From assembly GCA_934294885.1 (NCBI GenBank), contig CAKRAK010000016.1:1-61382 (forward strand): DNA of 61,382 bases, read 5' to 3'. Positions 1-6,829 of the stretch are shown here, in pieces. The DNA is from an uncultured Lachnospiraceae bacterium (lineage in GTDB: Bacteria; Bacillota; Clostridia; Lachnospirales; Lachnospiraceae). Within the stretch, counting starts at the first letter, position 1; each line of letters opens with the position of its first letter. Both the position numbers and the translations under genes were made by a program. The notes beneath the pieces are model-generated. The model was not told the origin of the DNA, ran no database searches, and worked only from the letters and a program-made list of their open reading frames with translations.

Positions 1-34
<34 letters not shown>

Positions 35-38
35 AAAA

Positions 39-67
39 ATTATATTTTTCATACGATTCTCCGTCAA
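39..67 (-). promoter_or_regulatory. Sigma-A promoter reading left into the AGAC run
   Basis: On the minus strand a TTGACG -35 box (62-67) and a TATAAT -10 box (39-44) are separated by 17 nt. Transcription would start at about position 32-33, the first unit of the AGAC run. The same promoter occurs at 3182-3210 and 10288-10316. Confidence 0.7.
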
Positions 68-152
68 TATCATATTCGCAAAAAATTCAAAATCCACATA
101 CAACTATATGACAAATATCATTGATTTTCAAGAGAATGTTTCTTCACGCTAC

Positions 153-339
153 TGTCAAGTAATCGTTGGCACGCTTCTTACACGGACGCTTTCTTACGCA
201 GTGATGGTTCCTTTCAAGGACCGTTCCCACTGTCTGCTCCTCGTAGCGGTACTAAATTCGTGCTTCGCACTTATTAAGTACCGACGGGAGCAGATGTCCT
301 TTTCAGGAATCCATCAACTGCTGTCAAAAGCTGTTTTTT
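153..339. repeat. Interspersed repeat family A, full copy
   Basis: A roughly 190-bp element with a long imperfect hairpin between about 202 and 312. Outer arms GATGGTTCCT/AGGAATCCATC and AAGGAC/GTCCTT enclose CTGCTCC/GGGAGCAG, then CGGTACTAAAT/ATTAAGTACCG with one A-A mismatch, and a GTGC-ttc-GCAC tip. It ends in a short hairpin and a T run. Other copies: 59140-59356 and 61256-61382; fragments at 3296, 5774, 6727 and 10404. No transposase is nearby. Confidence 0.85.
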
Positions 340-386
340 GTAATAGTCCAACTAATATTTACGCTACATTGTAATTCATGAATGAC

Positions 387-413
387 AAAAGCCGGATTCG
401 ACTGAATCCGGCT
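387..413 (-). terminator. Intrinsic terminator of the first surface-protein gene
   Basis: Perfect 10-bp stem AGCCGGATTC/GAATCCGGCT with a 4-nt loop, followed on the minus strand by TTTTG. Near-identical terminators follow the two sister genes at 3350-3376 and 6781-6807. Confidence 0.85.
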
Positions 414-435
414 CCGTAAGAAATAAAACGATTCC

Positions 436-2691
436 TTATTTTGTTATTTTTTTATACTGAACTGCACTATACTTACCACAAACCTTCTTTCCGGCAGAAT
501 CTACTTTATAGGCTCTGACACGTACATAATATGTGGTACCCTTCTTAAGTTTATAGATATTCTTTTTAAGAGTTGTGCTGCTGACAGTCTTTGCATTCTT
601 CATGTTCTTATTTGTAGAATATTGAATCAAATATCCGTCTGCACCCTTTACAGCCTTGCAGGTTACCGTTAATCGACCTGCTGCATAATTACCAAGTGCC
701 GGTTTTGCAGGTGTAGAAACGGTAATCTTTCTCCACTGTGCATAAAGAATCACCACTTTTCCATTCTCATTTGCTAAGTTCTTCACGTTACTCTGATTCT
801 TGTAAGCGGTTCCTTTACCGTCTTTTCTTGTATTCCATCCGGCAAAGGCGTAACCCGGTTTTTGGAATCCACATGCCGGCAAGCGGTAATTTCTTCCGTA
901 CTTTGGATATACACGTTTCATGGAACCGGAGGTTGCGGTATTCTTATCAAAATGGATGGTGTATGAGATTGGCTTTACTGAACGATGATATATAATTGAA
1001 TTTGGACAATTTTGCCGCATTACACTAACTTCATTATTATCTTCATCAAACCACATATAATCTGCAACTGTAAGCAAATCTATATCCGTCGAAATATTAT
1101 ACGGTGCTTTAATTTCTGTTAAACTGTTACAGCCTGTGAACATATAACTGCCGGAAGTAACTTTGCCGAGATTGAAATTACTTAAATCCAAACTAATTAA
1201 GGCACTACAATTCCCAAACATAACATCCATATCTGTAACATTACTGGTATCAAATTTGCTTACATCCAGACGACCTAAGCTTTCACAACAGGCAAACATA
1301 CCATACATACTAGTAACATTACCGGTATCAAATTTACTTACATCCAAACTGGTTAAGGCACTACAATTCAAAAACATCTCAACCATACTTCTAACGTTTT
1401 CAGTATTAAAATTACTTAAATCCAAACTAGTTAAGGCACTACAATTCCAAAACATCTCAACCATACTTCTAACGTTTTCAGTATTAAAATTACTTAAATC
1501 CAAACTGATTAAGGCACTACAATCCCTAAACATAACATCCATATCTGTAACATTACTGGTATCAAATTTGCTTACATCCAAACTGGTTAAGCTACTACAA
1601 CACGAAAACATACCGCCCATATTGGTAACATTACCGGTATCAAAATCACTCAAATTTATGGTTCTTAAGTTTTCACATCCGGAAAACATACTGCCCATAT
1701 TGGTAACATTACCGGTATCAAAATCACTCAAATTCAAACTATCTAAGCTTTCACAACCACTAAACATATAATCCATATCTGTAACATTACTGGTATCGAA
1801 ATTACTTACATCCAAACTGGTTAAGCTACTACAACACGAAAACATACTGCCCATATTGGTAACATTACTGGTATCGAAATTACTTACATCCAAACTATCT
1901 AAGCTTTCACAACCATCAAACATAGCTTTCATACTAGTAACGTTTTTAGTATCAAAATTACTTACATTCAAGCTACCTAAACTTTCGCAACCAGTAAACA
2001 TACAATTCATATCTGTAACATTTCCAGTATCAAATGTACTTAAATCTATACTATTTATTTTTTTACAACCGAAGAACATACTGGCCATACCGGTAACATT
2101 ACTGGTATCAAAATTACTCAAATTTATGGTACTTAAATTTTCACAGCCAGCAAACATACAGTTCATACTAGTAGCATTTTGGGTATCAAAGTTAGTCAAA
2201 TCTATAGCGCTTACATTTTTACAATCTGAAAACATACCATTTAAGATATTTTCTCCCGACCCAGTCATTTTAACCGCTTTTATTTTAGGTCTATTACTAT
2301 ACCATGGCCATCCATACCTACCACTCCATAGTTCTGTAACAACACCATCTACAAGTAACACACCATCTTCATCCAGTGACCATGACCATGTTTCGTATTG
2401 TCCGGAATCTACAATATTACCGGTAGATACAATCTCCTCTTTAGATGTATCATATAATTCTTCCTCAATAGAATCCACGTTATCCTCTTCCGTTGATACA
2501 GTTTCTGTGGTTGCACCTTCGGTAGTTACTTCCTCCGTAACAGCCACTTCATCCTCTGTTACCTCTGTTTCTGCGGAAGTAGTTGCATTTGTCTCATATT
2601 CAGCAGCATTTACAGATGTATAGCCTGCATTTGAAAATAGGGATGTTGTCATTGATAACAGCATTAATCCTGCAAGAAATTTTCTTCTCAT
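436..2691 (-). CDS. BspA-like DUF285 surface protein with InlB-type repeat and FnIII-like C-terminus
   Basis: A 751-aa secreted protein. A signal peptide (about 1-30) is followed by a Thr/Glu-rich low-complexity segment (about 31-105). Then come about 15 DUF285 repeats with the pattern LDVSNFDTSNVTNMGSMF and a conserved Cys-x-x-Leu turn. An InlB-type (Flg_new) repeat ending in YAQW lies near 590-655, and a fibronectin-III-like domain finishes the protein. There is no LPXTG or obvious cell-wall anchor. Proteins of this class are surface proteins proposed to act in adhesion; the ligand here is unknown. The start follows AAGGAG at 8-nt spacing. The C-terminal cassette is nearly identical in the genes at 3399 and 6830, suggesting recombination. 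Two neighbouring repeat units are duplicated in tandem (about 1361-1516). Confidence 0.9.
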   Translation of the reverse strand: MRRKFLAGLMLLSMTTSLFSNAGYTSVNAAEYETNATTSAETEVTEDEVAVTEEVTTEGATTETVSTEEDNVDSIEEELYDTSKEEIVSTGNIVDSGQYETWSWSLDEDGVLLVDGVVTELWSGRYGWPWYSNRPKIKAVKMTGSGENILNGMFSDCKNVSAIDLTNFDTQNATSMNCMFAGCENLSTINLSNFDTSNVTGMASMFFGCKKINSIDLSTFDTGNVTDMNCMFTGCESLGSLNVSNFDTKNVTSMKAMFDGCESLDSLDVSNFDTSNVTNMGSMFSCCSSLTSLDVSNFDTSNVTDMDYMFSGCESLDSLNLSDFDTGNVTNMGSMFSGCENLRTINLSDFDTGNVTNMGGMFSCCSSLTSLDVSKFDTSNVTDMDVMFRDCSALISLDLSNFNTENVRSMVEMFWNCSALTSLDLSNFNTENVRSMVEMFLNCSALTSLDVSKFDTGNVTSMYGMFACCESLGRLDVSKFDTSNVTDMDVMFGNCSALISLDLSNFNLGKVTSGSYMFTGCNSLTEIKAPYNISTDIDLLTVADYMWFDEDNNEVSVMRQNCPNSIIYHRSVKPISYTIHFDKNTATSGSMKRVYPKYGRNYRLPACGFQKPGYAFAGWNTRKDGKGTAYKNQSNVKNLANENGKVVILYAQWRKITVSTPAKPALGNYAAGRLTVTCKAVKGADGYLIQYSTNKNMKNAKTVSSTTLKKNIYKLKKGTTYYVRVRAYKVDSAGKKVCGKYSAVQYKKITK

Positions 2692-2707
2692 ATCATGTTC
2701 TCCTTCT

Positions 2708-2822
2708 TATTTTTTCGTTTGTCTGCATTGTACTTGCCATAAACCTTCATCCCGGCAGAACCTGCCTTGTAGGCTCTGACACGTACATAGTAAGTGCTAC
2801 ATTCTTAAGGTTATAAACATCC
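2708..2822 (-). pseudogene. Remnant stub of a surface-protein C-terminus
   Basis: On the minus strand this segment matches the last third of the shared FnIII-like domain: a frame reads TYYVRVRAYKAGSAG and GKYNAD before a stop. It is preceded by an intact-looking AGGAGGG-ATG start, but that frame closes after a few codons. It looks like the ends of a former sister gene left after an internal deletion, placed between the leader and the functional start of the gene at 436-2691. Confidence 0.7.
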
Positions 2823-2899
2823 CTCCTATCATTATTCGTCCTTTTAAAATACGCAACAGATTCAATCTAAAACTCACTATAAGTTCCGTTCACGAAATC

Positions 2900-2990
2900 A
2901 GTCACATAGAAACGAGATATACTCTGCGATTCTCTCTGATCAGCGGTCGTCAAATGCCCCCCATGAATGCGTACAGTTTCCTCATCGCCA
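2900..2990 (-). other. Conserved structured leader element, copy 1
   Basis: Copy of a roughly 90-nt element also found at 10006-10100 and 39781-39872. As RNA it has a closing stem GAUGAG/CUCGUU, a first hairpin region beginning GUACGCAUUCAUG, the conserved block UUUGACGACCGCUGAU, and a second imperfect hairpin. All three copies sit directly after a terminator and before a gene. I do not recognise it as a known riboswitch. Confidence 0.6.
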
Positions 2991-2996
2991 TAAAAC

Positions 2997-3053
2997 AAAA
3001 AACACAGGATAAGAGCCGCATATTTATCATGCGACTCTTATCCTGTGTTTTTT
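2997..3053 (-). terminator. Strong intrinsic terminator inside the leader
   Basis: A long, nearly perfect stem of about 20 bp (AACACAGGATAAGAG paired with CTCTTATCCTGTGTT) with T runs on both sides. On the minus strand it lies between the AGAC run and the gene, so it could act as an attenuator. A second, weaker hairpin with a T-rich tail lies at 3079-3100 (ACGA-AGC/GCT-TCGT). Confidence 0.75.
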
Positions 3054-3100
3054 AATTAAATCTATCCACAAAAATAAAACGAAAGCTATAATGCTATCGT

Positions 3101-3177
<77 letters not shown>

Positions 3178-3181
3178 AAAA

Positions 3182-3210
3182 ATTATATTTTTCATACGAT
3201 TCTCCGTCAA
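3182..3210 (-). promoter_or_regulatory. Sigma-A promoter of the leader of the gene at 436-2691
   Basis: TTGACG (3205-3210), 17-nt spacer, TATAAT (3182-3187). The predicted start, near 3175, is at the first AGAC unit. Upstream DNA (3211-3295) is conserved with 68-152 and 10317-10403. Confidence 0.75.
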
Positions 3211-3295
3211 TATCATATTTGAAAAAAATTCAAAACCCACATACAACTATATGACAAATATCATTGATTTTCAAGAGAATATTTCTTCACACTAC

Positions 3296-3344
3296 TGTCA
3301 AGTAATCGTTGGCACGCTTCTTACACGGACACATTCTTTCGCAG
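3296..3344. repeat. Repeat family A, 5' fragment
   Basis: The first 49 bp of family A (TGTCAAGTAATCGTTGGCAC onward) joined directly to the terminator of the next gene, showing an internal deletion of the hairpin core. The fragment at 6727-6775 has the same kind of junction. Confidence 0.75.
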
Positions 3345-3349
3345 ATTAC

Positions 3350-3376
3350 AAAAGCCGGATTCGACTGAATCCGGCT
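3350..3376 (-). terminator. Intrinsic terminator of the second surface-protein gene
   Basis: The same AGCCGGATTC/GAATCCGGCT hairpin as at 387-413, with a T run on the minus strand, about 20 nt after the stop codon at 3399. Confidence 0.85.
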
Positions 3377-3398
3377 CCGTAAGAAATAAAACGATTTC

Positions 3399-5684
3399 TT
3401 ATTTTGTTATTTTTTTATACTGAACTGCACTATACTTACCACAAACCTTCTTTCCGGCAGAATCTACCTTATACGCTCTGACACGTACATAATATGTGGT
3501 GCCCTTTTTAAGATTATAGATATTCTTCTTAAGGGTTGTACTGCTGACGATCTTTGCATTCTTCATGTCTTTATTTGTAGAATACTGAATCAAATATCCA
3601 TCCGCACCCTTTACAGCCTTGCAGGTTACTGTTAATCGTCCTGCTGCATAATTGCCAAGAGTTGGCTTTCCTGCTGTAGATAATGAAACCTTTTTCCACT
3701 GAGCATAAAGGAAAACTACTTTTCCGTTTGTTGTAGTTAAGTTCTTCACGTTACTCTGATTCTTGTAAGCGGTTCCTTTACCGTCTTTTCTTGTATTCCA
3801 TCCGGCAAAGGTGTAACCCGGTTTCTTAAATCCACATGCAGGTAAACGGTAATTTCTTCCGTATTTTGGATATACACGTTTCATGGAACCGGAGGTTGCA
3901 GTATTTTTATCAAAATGGATGGTATAAGAGATTGGCGTCCACTGAGCGTACAGCGTTACTGTAATATCTTTCCCTAATACATACGATTTCAACTTACTTT
4001 CCTTTTCTTTATCATTGAAAGCATCTCCACTACCATCAGCTGCTGTATTCCAGCCTGTAAAAATATATCCGGTTCTACTATATTGATTTGCTGAAATGGT
4101 TCCAAGATTACTTCTTAGAATTTCATAATCTGACATTTTTCCAGATGTAGCACCATTTCCATTAAATTTAACAATACATACTGTCGGTTCTACAGAACGA
4201 CGATATACAATTGAAGTGGAACAATTCTGACGCATTACACTGACTTCATTATTATCTTGATCGAGCCACATGTAACCGGTAAGTGTCGGCAGGTATACAG
4301 TTAGCACAATATTATATGGAGATTTAATTTCTGTTAAACTGTTACAACGTCCAAACATATTACTACCGGCATAGCTGGCAGTAACTTTGCTGAGATTGAA
4401 ATTACTTACATCGATACTACTTAAGCCTTCACATTTATAAAACATATATCGCATGTTTACAACATTACCGGTATCAAATCTGCTTACATCAATACTACGC
4501 AAGTTTTTACAGCCATTAAACATACCGGCCATTTGGGTAACCTTGCTGGTATCAAACTTACTTACATCAATACTGCTTAAGTTTTCACAGCCATTAAACA
4601 GATAAGACATGTCCGTAACATTACCGGTATTAAATCCACTTACCTCGACACTACGTAAGTTTGTACATCCATAAAACATACCTCCCATGTCCGTAACATT
4701 ACTGGTATCAAACTTGCTTACATCGATACTACGTAAGTTTTCACAGCAATGAAACATACCGTCCATTTGGGTAACCTTGCTGGTATCAAACCTACTTACA
4801 TCAATACTCTTTAAATTTTTACAGTAATAAAACATACTACCTATGCTTGTAACATTACTGGTATCAAAGTTACTTACATCAATACTGGTTAAACTTTTAC
4901 AGTAATTAAACATAGCCGACATACTGGTAACCTTGCTGGTATCAAAGTTACTTACATTGATACTATTTAAATTTTTACAGTTATAAAACATACCGAACAT
5001 ATTGGTAACATTTCCGGTATCAAACTTACTTACATCAATACTACTTAAGTTCTCACAGTTACGAAACATTTCGGACATACTGGTAACATTGCTAGTATTA
5101 AACTTACTTACATTAATACTCTTTATGCTTTTACAGTTATCAAACATATCATTCATGCTTGTAACATTACTGGTATCAAACTTGCTTACGTCGATACTGC
5201 TTAAGTTTTCACAGCCATTAAACATGAAAGCTAAGGAGCCCACTCCCGACCCGGTTACTTTAACCGTCTTTATTTGGGAACTACTATCATACCATGGCCA
5301 AAACAAAGCGCCCGTTAGGTTTGTGATAACTCCATCTACAAGCAACACGCCATCTTCGTCCAATGACCATGACCATGTTTCATATTGTCCGGACTCTACA
5401 CTTTTGGATGCATCATATAATTCCTCCTCAATAGAATCCACATTATCCTCTTCTACAGTCGGCTCCTCTGTTAGAATTTCTTCCGATGATACAGCCTCTG
5501 TGGATGCAGCTTCGGTAGTTACATCCTCGGTAACGGTTACTTCATCCTCGGTTACTGCTGTTTCTGTGGCAGTATTTACATTTGTCTCATACTCGGCAGC
5601 ATTTACGGATGCATAGCCTACATTCGAAAATAAGGATGCTGTCATTGATAATAGCATTAATCCTGCAAGAATTTTTCTTCTCAT
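3399..5684 (-). CDS. BspA-like DUF285 surface protein, paralogue of the first
   Basis: A 761-aa secreted protein: signal peptide (MRRKILAGLMLLSM), Thr/Glu-rich linker, about 12 DUF285 repeats, two InlB-type repeats (one unique, with FNGNGATSGKMSDY; one shared, with HFDKNTATSGSMKRV), and the shared FnIII-like C-terminus. N- and C-terminal parts are almost identical to the gene at 436-2691, while the repeat region differs, as expected when unequal recombination acts between copies. It lacks the AGAC leader of its sisters: upstream DNA (5685-5923) holds a family A fragment and then the YgiT/DUF4258 pair. A surface or adhesive role is inferred from the family; no anchor motif is visible. Confidence 0.9.
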   Translation of the reverse strand: MRRKILAGLMLLSMTASLFSNVGYASVNAAEYETNVNTATETAVTEDEVTVTEDVTTEAASTEAVSSEEILTEEPTVEEDNVDSIEEELYDASKSVESGQYETWSWSLDEDGVLLVDGVITNLTGALFWPWYDSSSQIKTVKVTGSGVGSLAFMFNGCENLSSIDVSKFDTSNVTSMNDMFDNCKSIKSINVSKFNTSNVTSMSEMFRNCENLSSIDVSKFDTGNVTNMFGMFYNCKNLNSINVSNFDTSKVTSMSAMFNYCKSLTSIDVSNFDTSNVTSIGSMFYYCKNLKSIDVSRFDTSKVTQMDGMFHCCENLRSIDVSKFDTSNVTDMGGMFYGCTNLRSVEVSGFNTGNVTDMSYLFNGCENLSSIDVSKFDTSKVTQMAGMFNGCKNLRSIDVSRFDTGNVVNMRYMFYKCEGLSSIDVSNFNLSKVTASYAGSNMFGRCNSLTEIKSPYNIVLTVYLPTLTGYMWLDQDNNEVSVMRQNCSTSIVYRRSVEPTVCIVKFNGNGATSGKMSDYEILRSNLGTISANQYSRTGYIFTGWNTAADGSGDAFNDKEKESKLKSYVLGKDITVTLYAQWTPISYTIHFDKNTATSGSMKRVYPKYGRNYRLPACGFKKPGYTFAGWNTRKDGKGTAYKNQSNVKNLTTTNGKVVFLYAQWKKVSLSTAGKPTLGNYAAGRLTVTCKAVKGADGYLIQYSTNKDMKNAKIVSSTTLKKNIYNLKKGTTYYVRVRAYKVDSAGKKVCGKYSAVQYKKITK

Positions 5685-5773
5685 ATGTGTCCTCCCATCT
5701 TTTTAATAAGCTCTTAGGTTTTAATAATATCACAGATATGTACCCTTTGTATATCCTTTCACAAAGATGTTGC

Positions 5774-5828
5774 TGTCAAGTAATCGTTGGCACGATTCTT
5801 ACACGGACGCTTTCTTACGCAGTGATGG
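5774..5828. repeat. Repeat family A, 5' fragment
   Basis: The first 55 bp of family A, ending after CGCAGTGATGG, exactly at the start of the long hairpin. The rest of 5685-5923 is AT-rich; I see no gene there and only weak promoter-like sequence. Confidence 0.75.
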
Positions 5829-5923
5829 ATTCTATTTATTGCCTGTGGATATAAGATATTTTCTCTGATTGCTATTATCATAAAAAATCACTGACGATTG
5901 CCAGTGATTTTCCTTCTCTTAAT

Positions 5924-6151
5924 TCATGCTACTTTGTTATAATCGATAACAGCAACATCCTGTAACATCTTTTTTGCTGCATTTACCAGATATTCAATGC
6001 GAGCAGACGTTTCATCTGAAAAAATAACCTCTCCACAACCTTGGCATTCACAACAAGGAACATTCTTTATAACAATGATGCAACCCTTGTATTCAACTGT
6101 GAACGTAGTCGTAGTTTTAATTTTTTCTTTAGAAAAACATAAATTACACAT
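5924..6151 (-). CDS. YgiT-type zinc-finger protein (candidate antitoxin)
   Basis: A 75-aa protein with two CxxC pairs (CNLC near the start, CQGC in the middle), the zinc-binding pattern of YgiT/MqsA N-terminal domains. It starts 2 nt after the stop of the DUF4258 gene, and its AAGGAGG site lies inside that gene, so the two are co-translated. Proteins of this type often partner DUF4258 proteins in toxin-antitoxin-like pairs. There is no C-terminal helix-turn-helix, so autoregulation, if any, must work differently from MqsA. The antitoxin role is inferred from family and context. Confidence 0.75.
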   Translation of the reverse strand: MCNLCFSKEKIKTTTTFTVEYKGCIIVIKNVPCCECQGCGEVIFSDETSARIEYLVNAAKKMLQDVAVIDYNKVA

Positions 6152-6153
6152 AA

Positions 6154-6486
6154 TTATATCCTCCTTGTTTTATAATCACTATTCCAATGTTCTAAATCCG
6201 GGTAGTATGCCGTTATGATTATTATTGTTTCTTCGTTATAACCGATAACAACATGAAGCTTTTTACATTTATCTGCAGTAATACCAAGAATCAAGCATGA
6301 CGGATAGGATGTTTCAGATTTGTTCGACTGTTCTAATGGATAATTTTCAATAATCTCACCTTCCATAATGCAGTTTTCTATATCTTTTCGTGAAATGTCT
6401 CTTTCCATCATTCTTTTTAGGCAATGTGCTTTATAATTAACGGATATGCCAGAAATGAAGGCTTGTCGTATTTGTTCTATAGTCAT
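6154..6486 (-). CDS. DUF4258 protein (candidate toxin)
   Basis: A 110-aa protein with the DUF4258 signature: an N-terminal helix, HCLKRMMERDIS, a charged turn (GEIIENYP), LGITADKCKKLHVVIGY and the C-terminal ITAYYPD. The fold is related to RelE/BrnT-like small toxins, and the family usually sits next to a YgiT-type zinc finger, as here. Activity has not been established for most members. The pair is inserted between two surface-protein units, a typical place for a small mobile or stabilising module. Confidence 0.75.
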   Translation of the reverse strand: MTIEQIRQAFISGISVNYKAHCLKRMMERDISRKDIENCIMEGEIIENYPLEQSNKSETSYPSCLILGITADKCKKLHVVIGYNEETIIIITAYYPDLEHWNSDYKTRRI

Positions 6487-6829
6487 TTTTTATACATTAC
6501 CTCACTTGCTTAAAATTTTAGAGAGAATACAAAGAATTTTAGTAGAACAAAATCCTTTGGTAAAGATATTGTAACATATTGTCAATAGAAATGGCATAAC
6601 GAAATCAATTTTTTGCATATACTCGCCAAAGATGTACTTCATCTACTATTCTAGACATATTTTGTTATAATATTCTTATAAAACTCTCTCTTCCATCTGT
6701 CATCTTATTTTTTCAAATTTGATTATTGTCAAGTAATCGATGGCACGATTCTTACCCGAACACTTTCTTTCGCGGATTACAAAAGCCGGATTCGATTGAA
6801 TCCGGCTCCGTAAGAAATAAAACGATTTC
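6487..6829. other. Intergenic region with repeat fragment and terminator
   Basis: No gene is seen. It holds AT-rich DNA likely to carry the promoter of the DUF4258/YgiT pair, a family A fragment at 6727-6775, and at 6781-6807 the terminator of the gene at 6830 (AGCCGGATTC stem, one loop base different from its sisters). Confidence 0.6.

Noticed and set aside
1200..2250. Possible CRISPR array because of regular 75-78-bp repetition
   Set aside because: The repetition is the codon-level DUF285 repeat of an intact gene; there are no unique spacers and no cas genes.
1163..2623. Long plus-strand ORFs opposite the DUF285 repeats
   Set aside because: They are shadows of the periodic minus-strand coding repeats, with low-complexity translations and no start signals.
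2900..2990. Fluoride, c-di-GMP or lysine riboswitch
   Set aside because: Starting GGCGATGAGG looked fluoride-like, but the downstream core and pseudoknot bases of these classes are missing.
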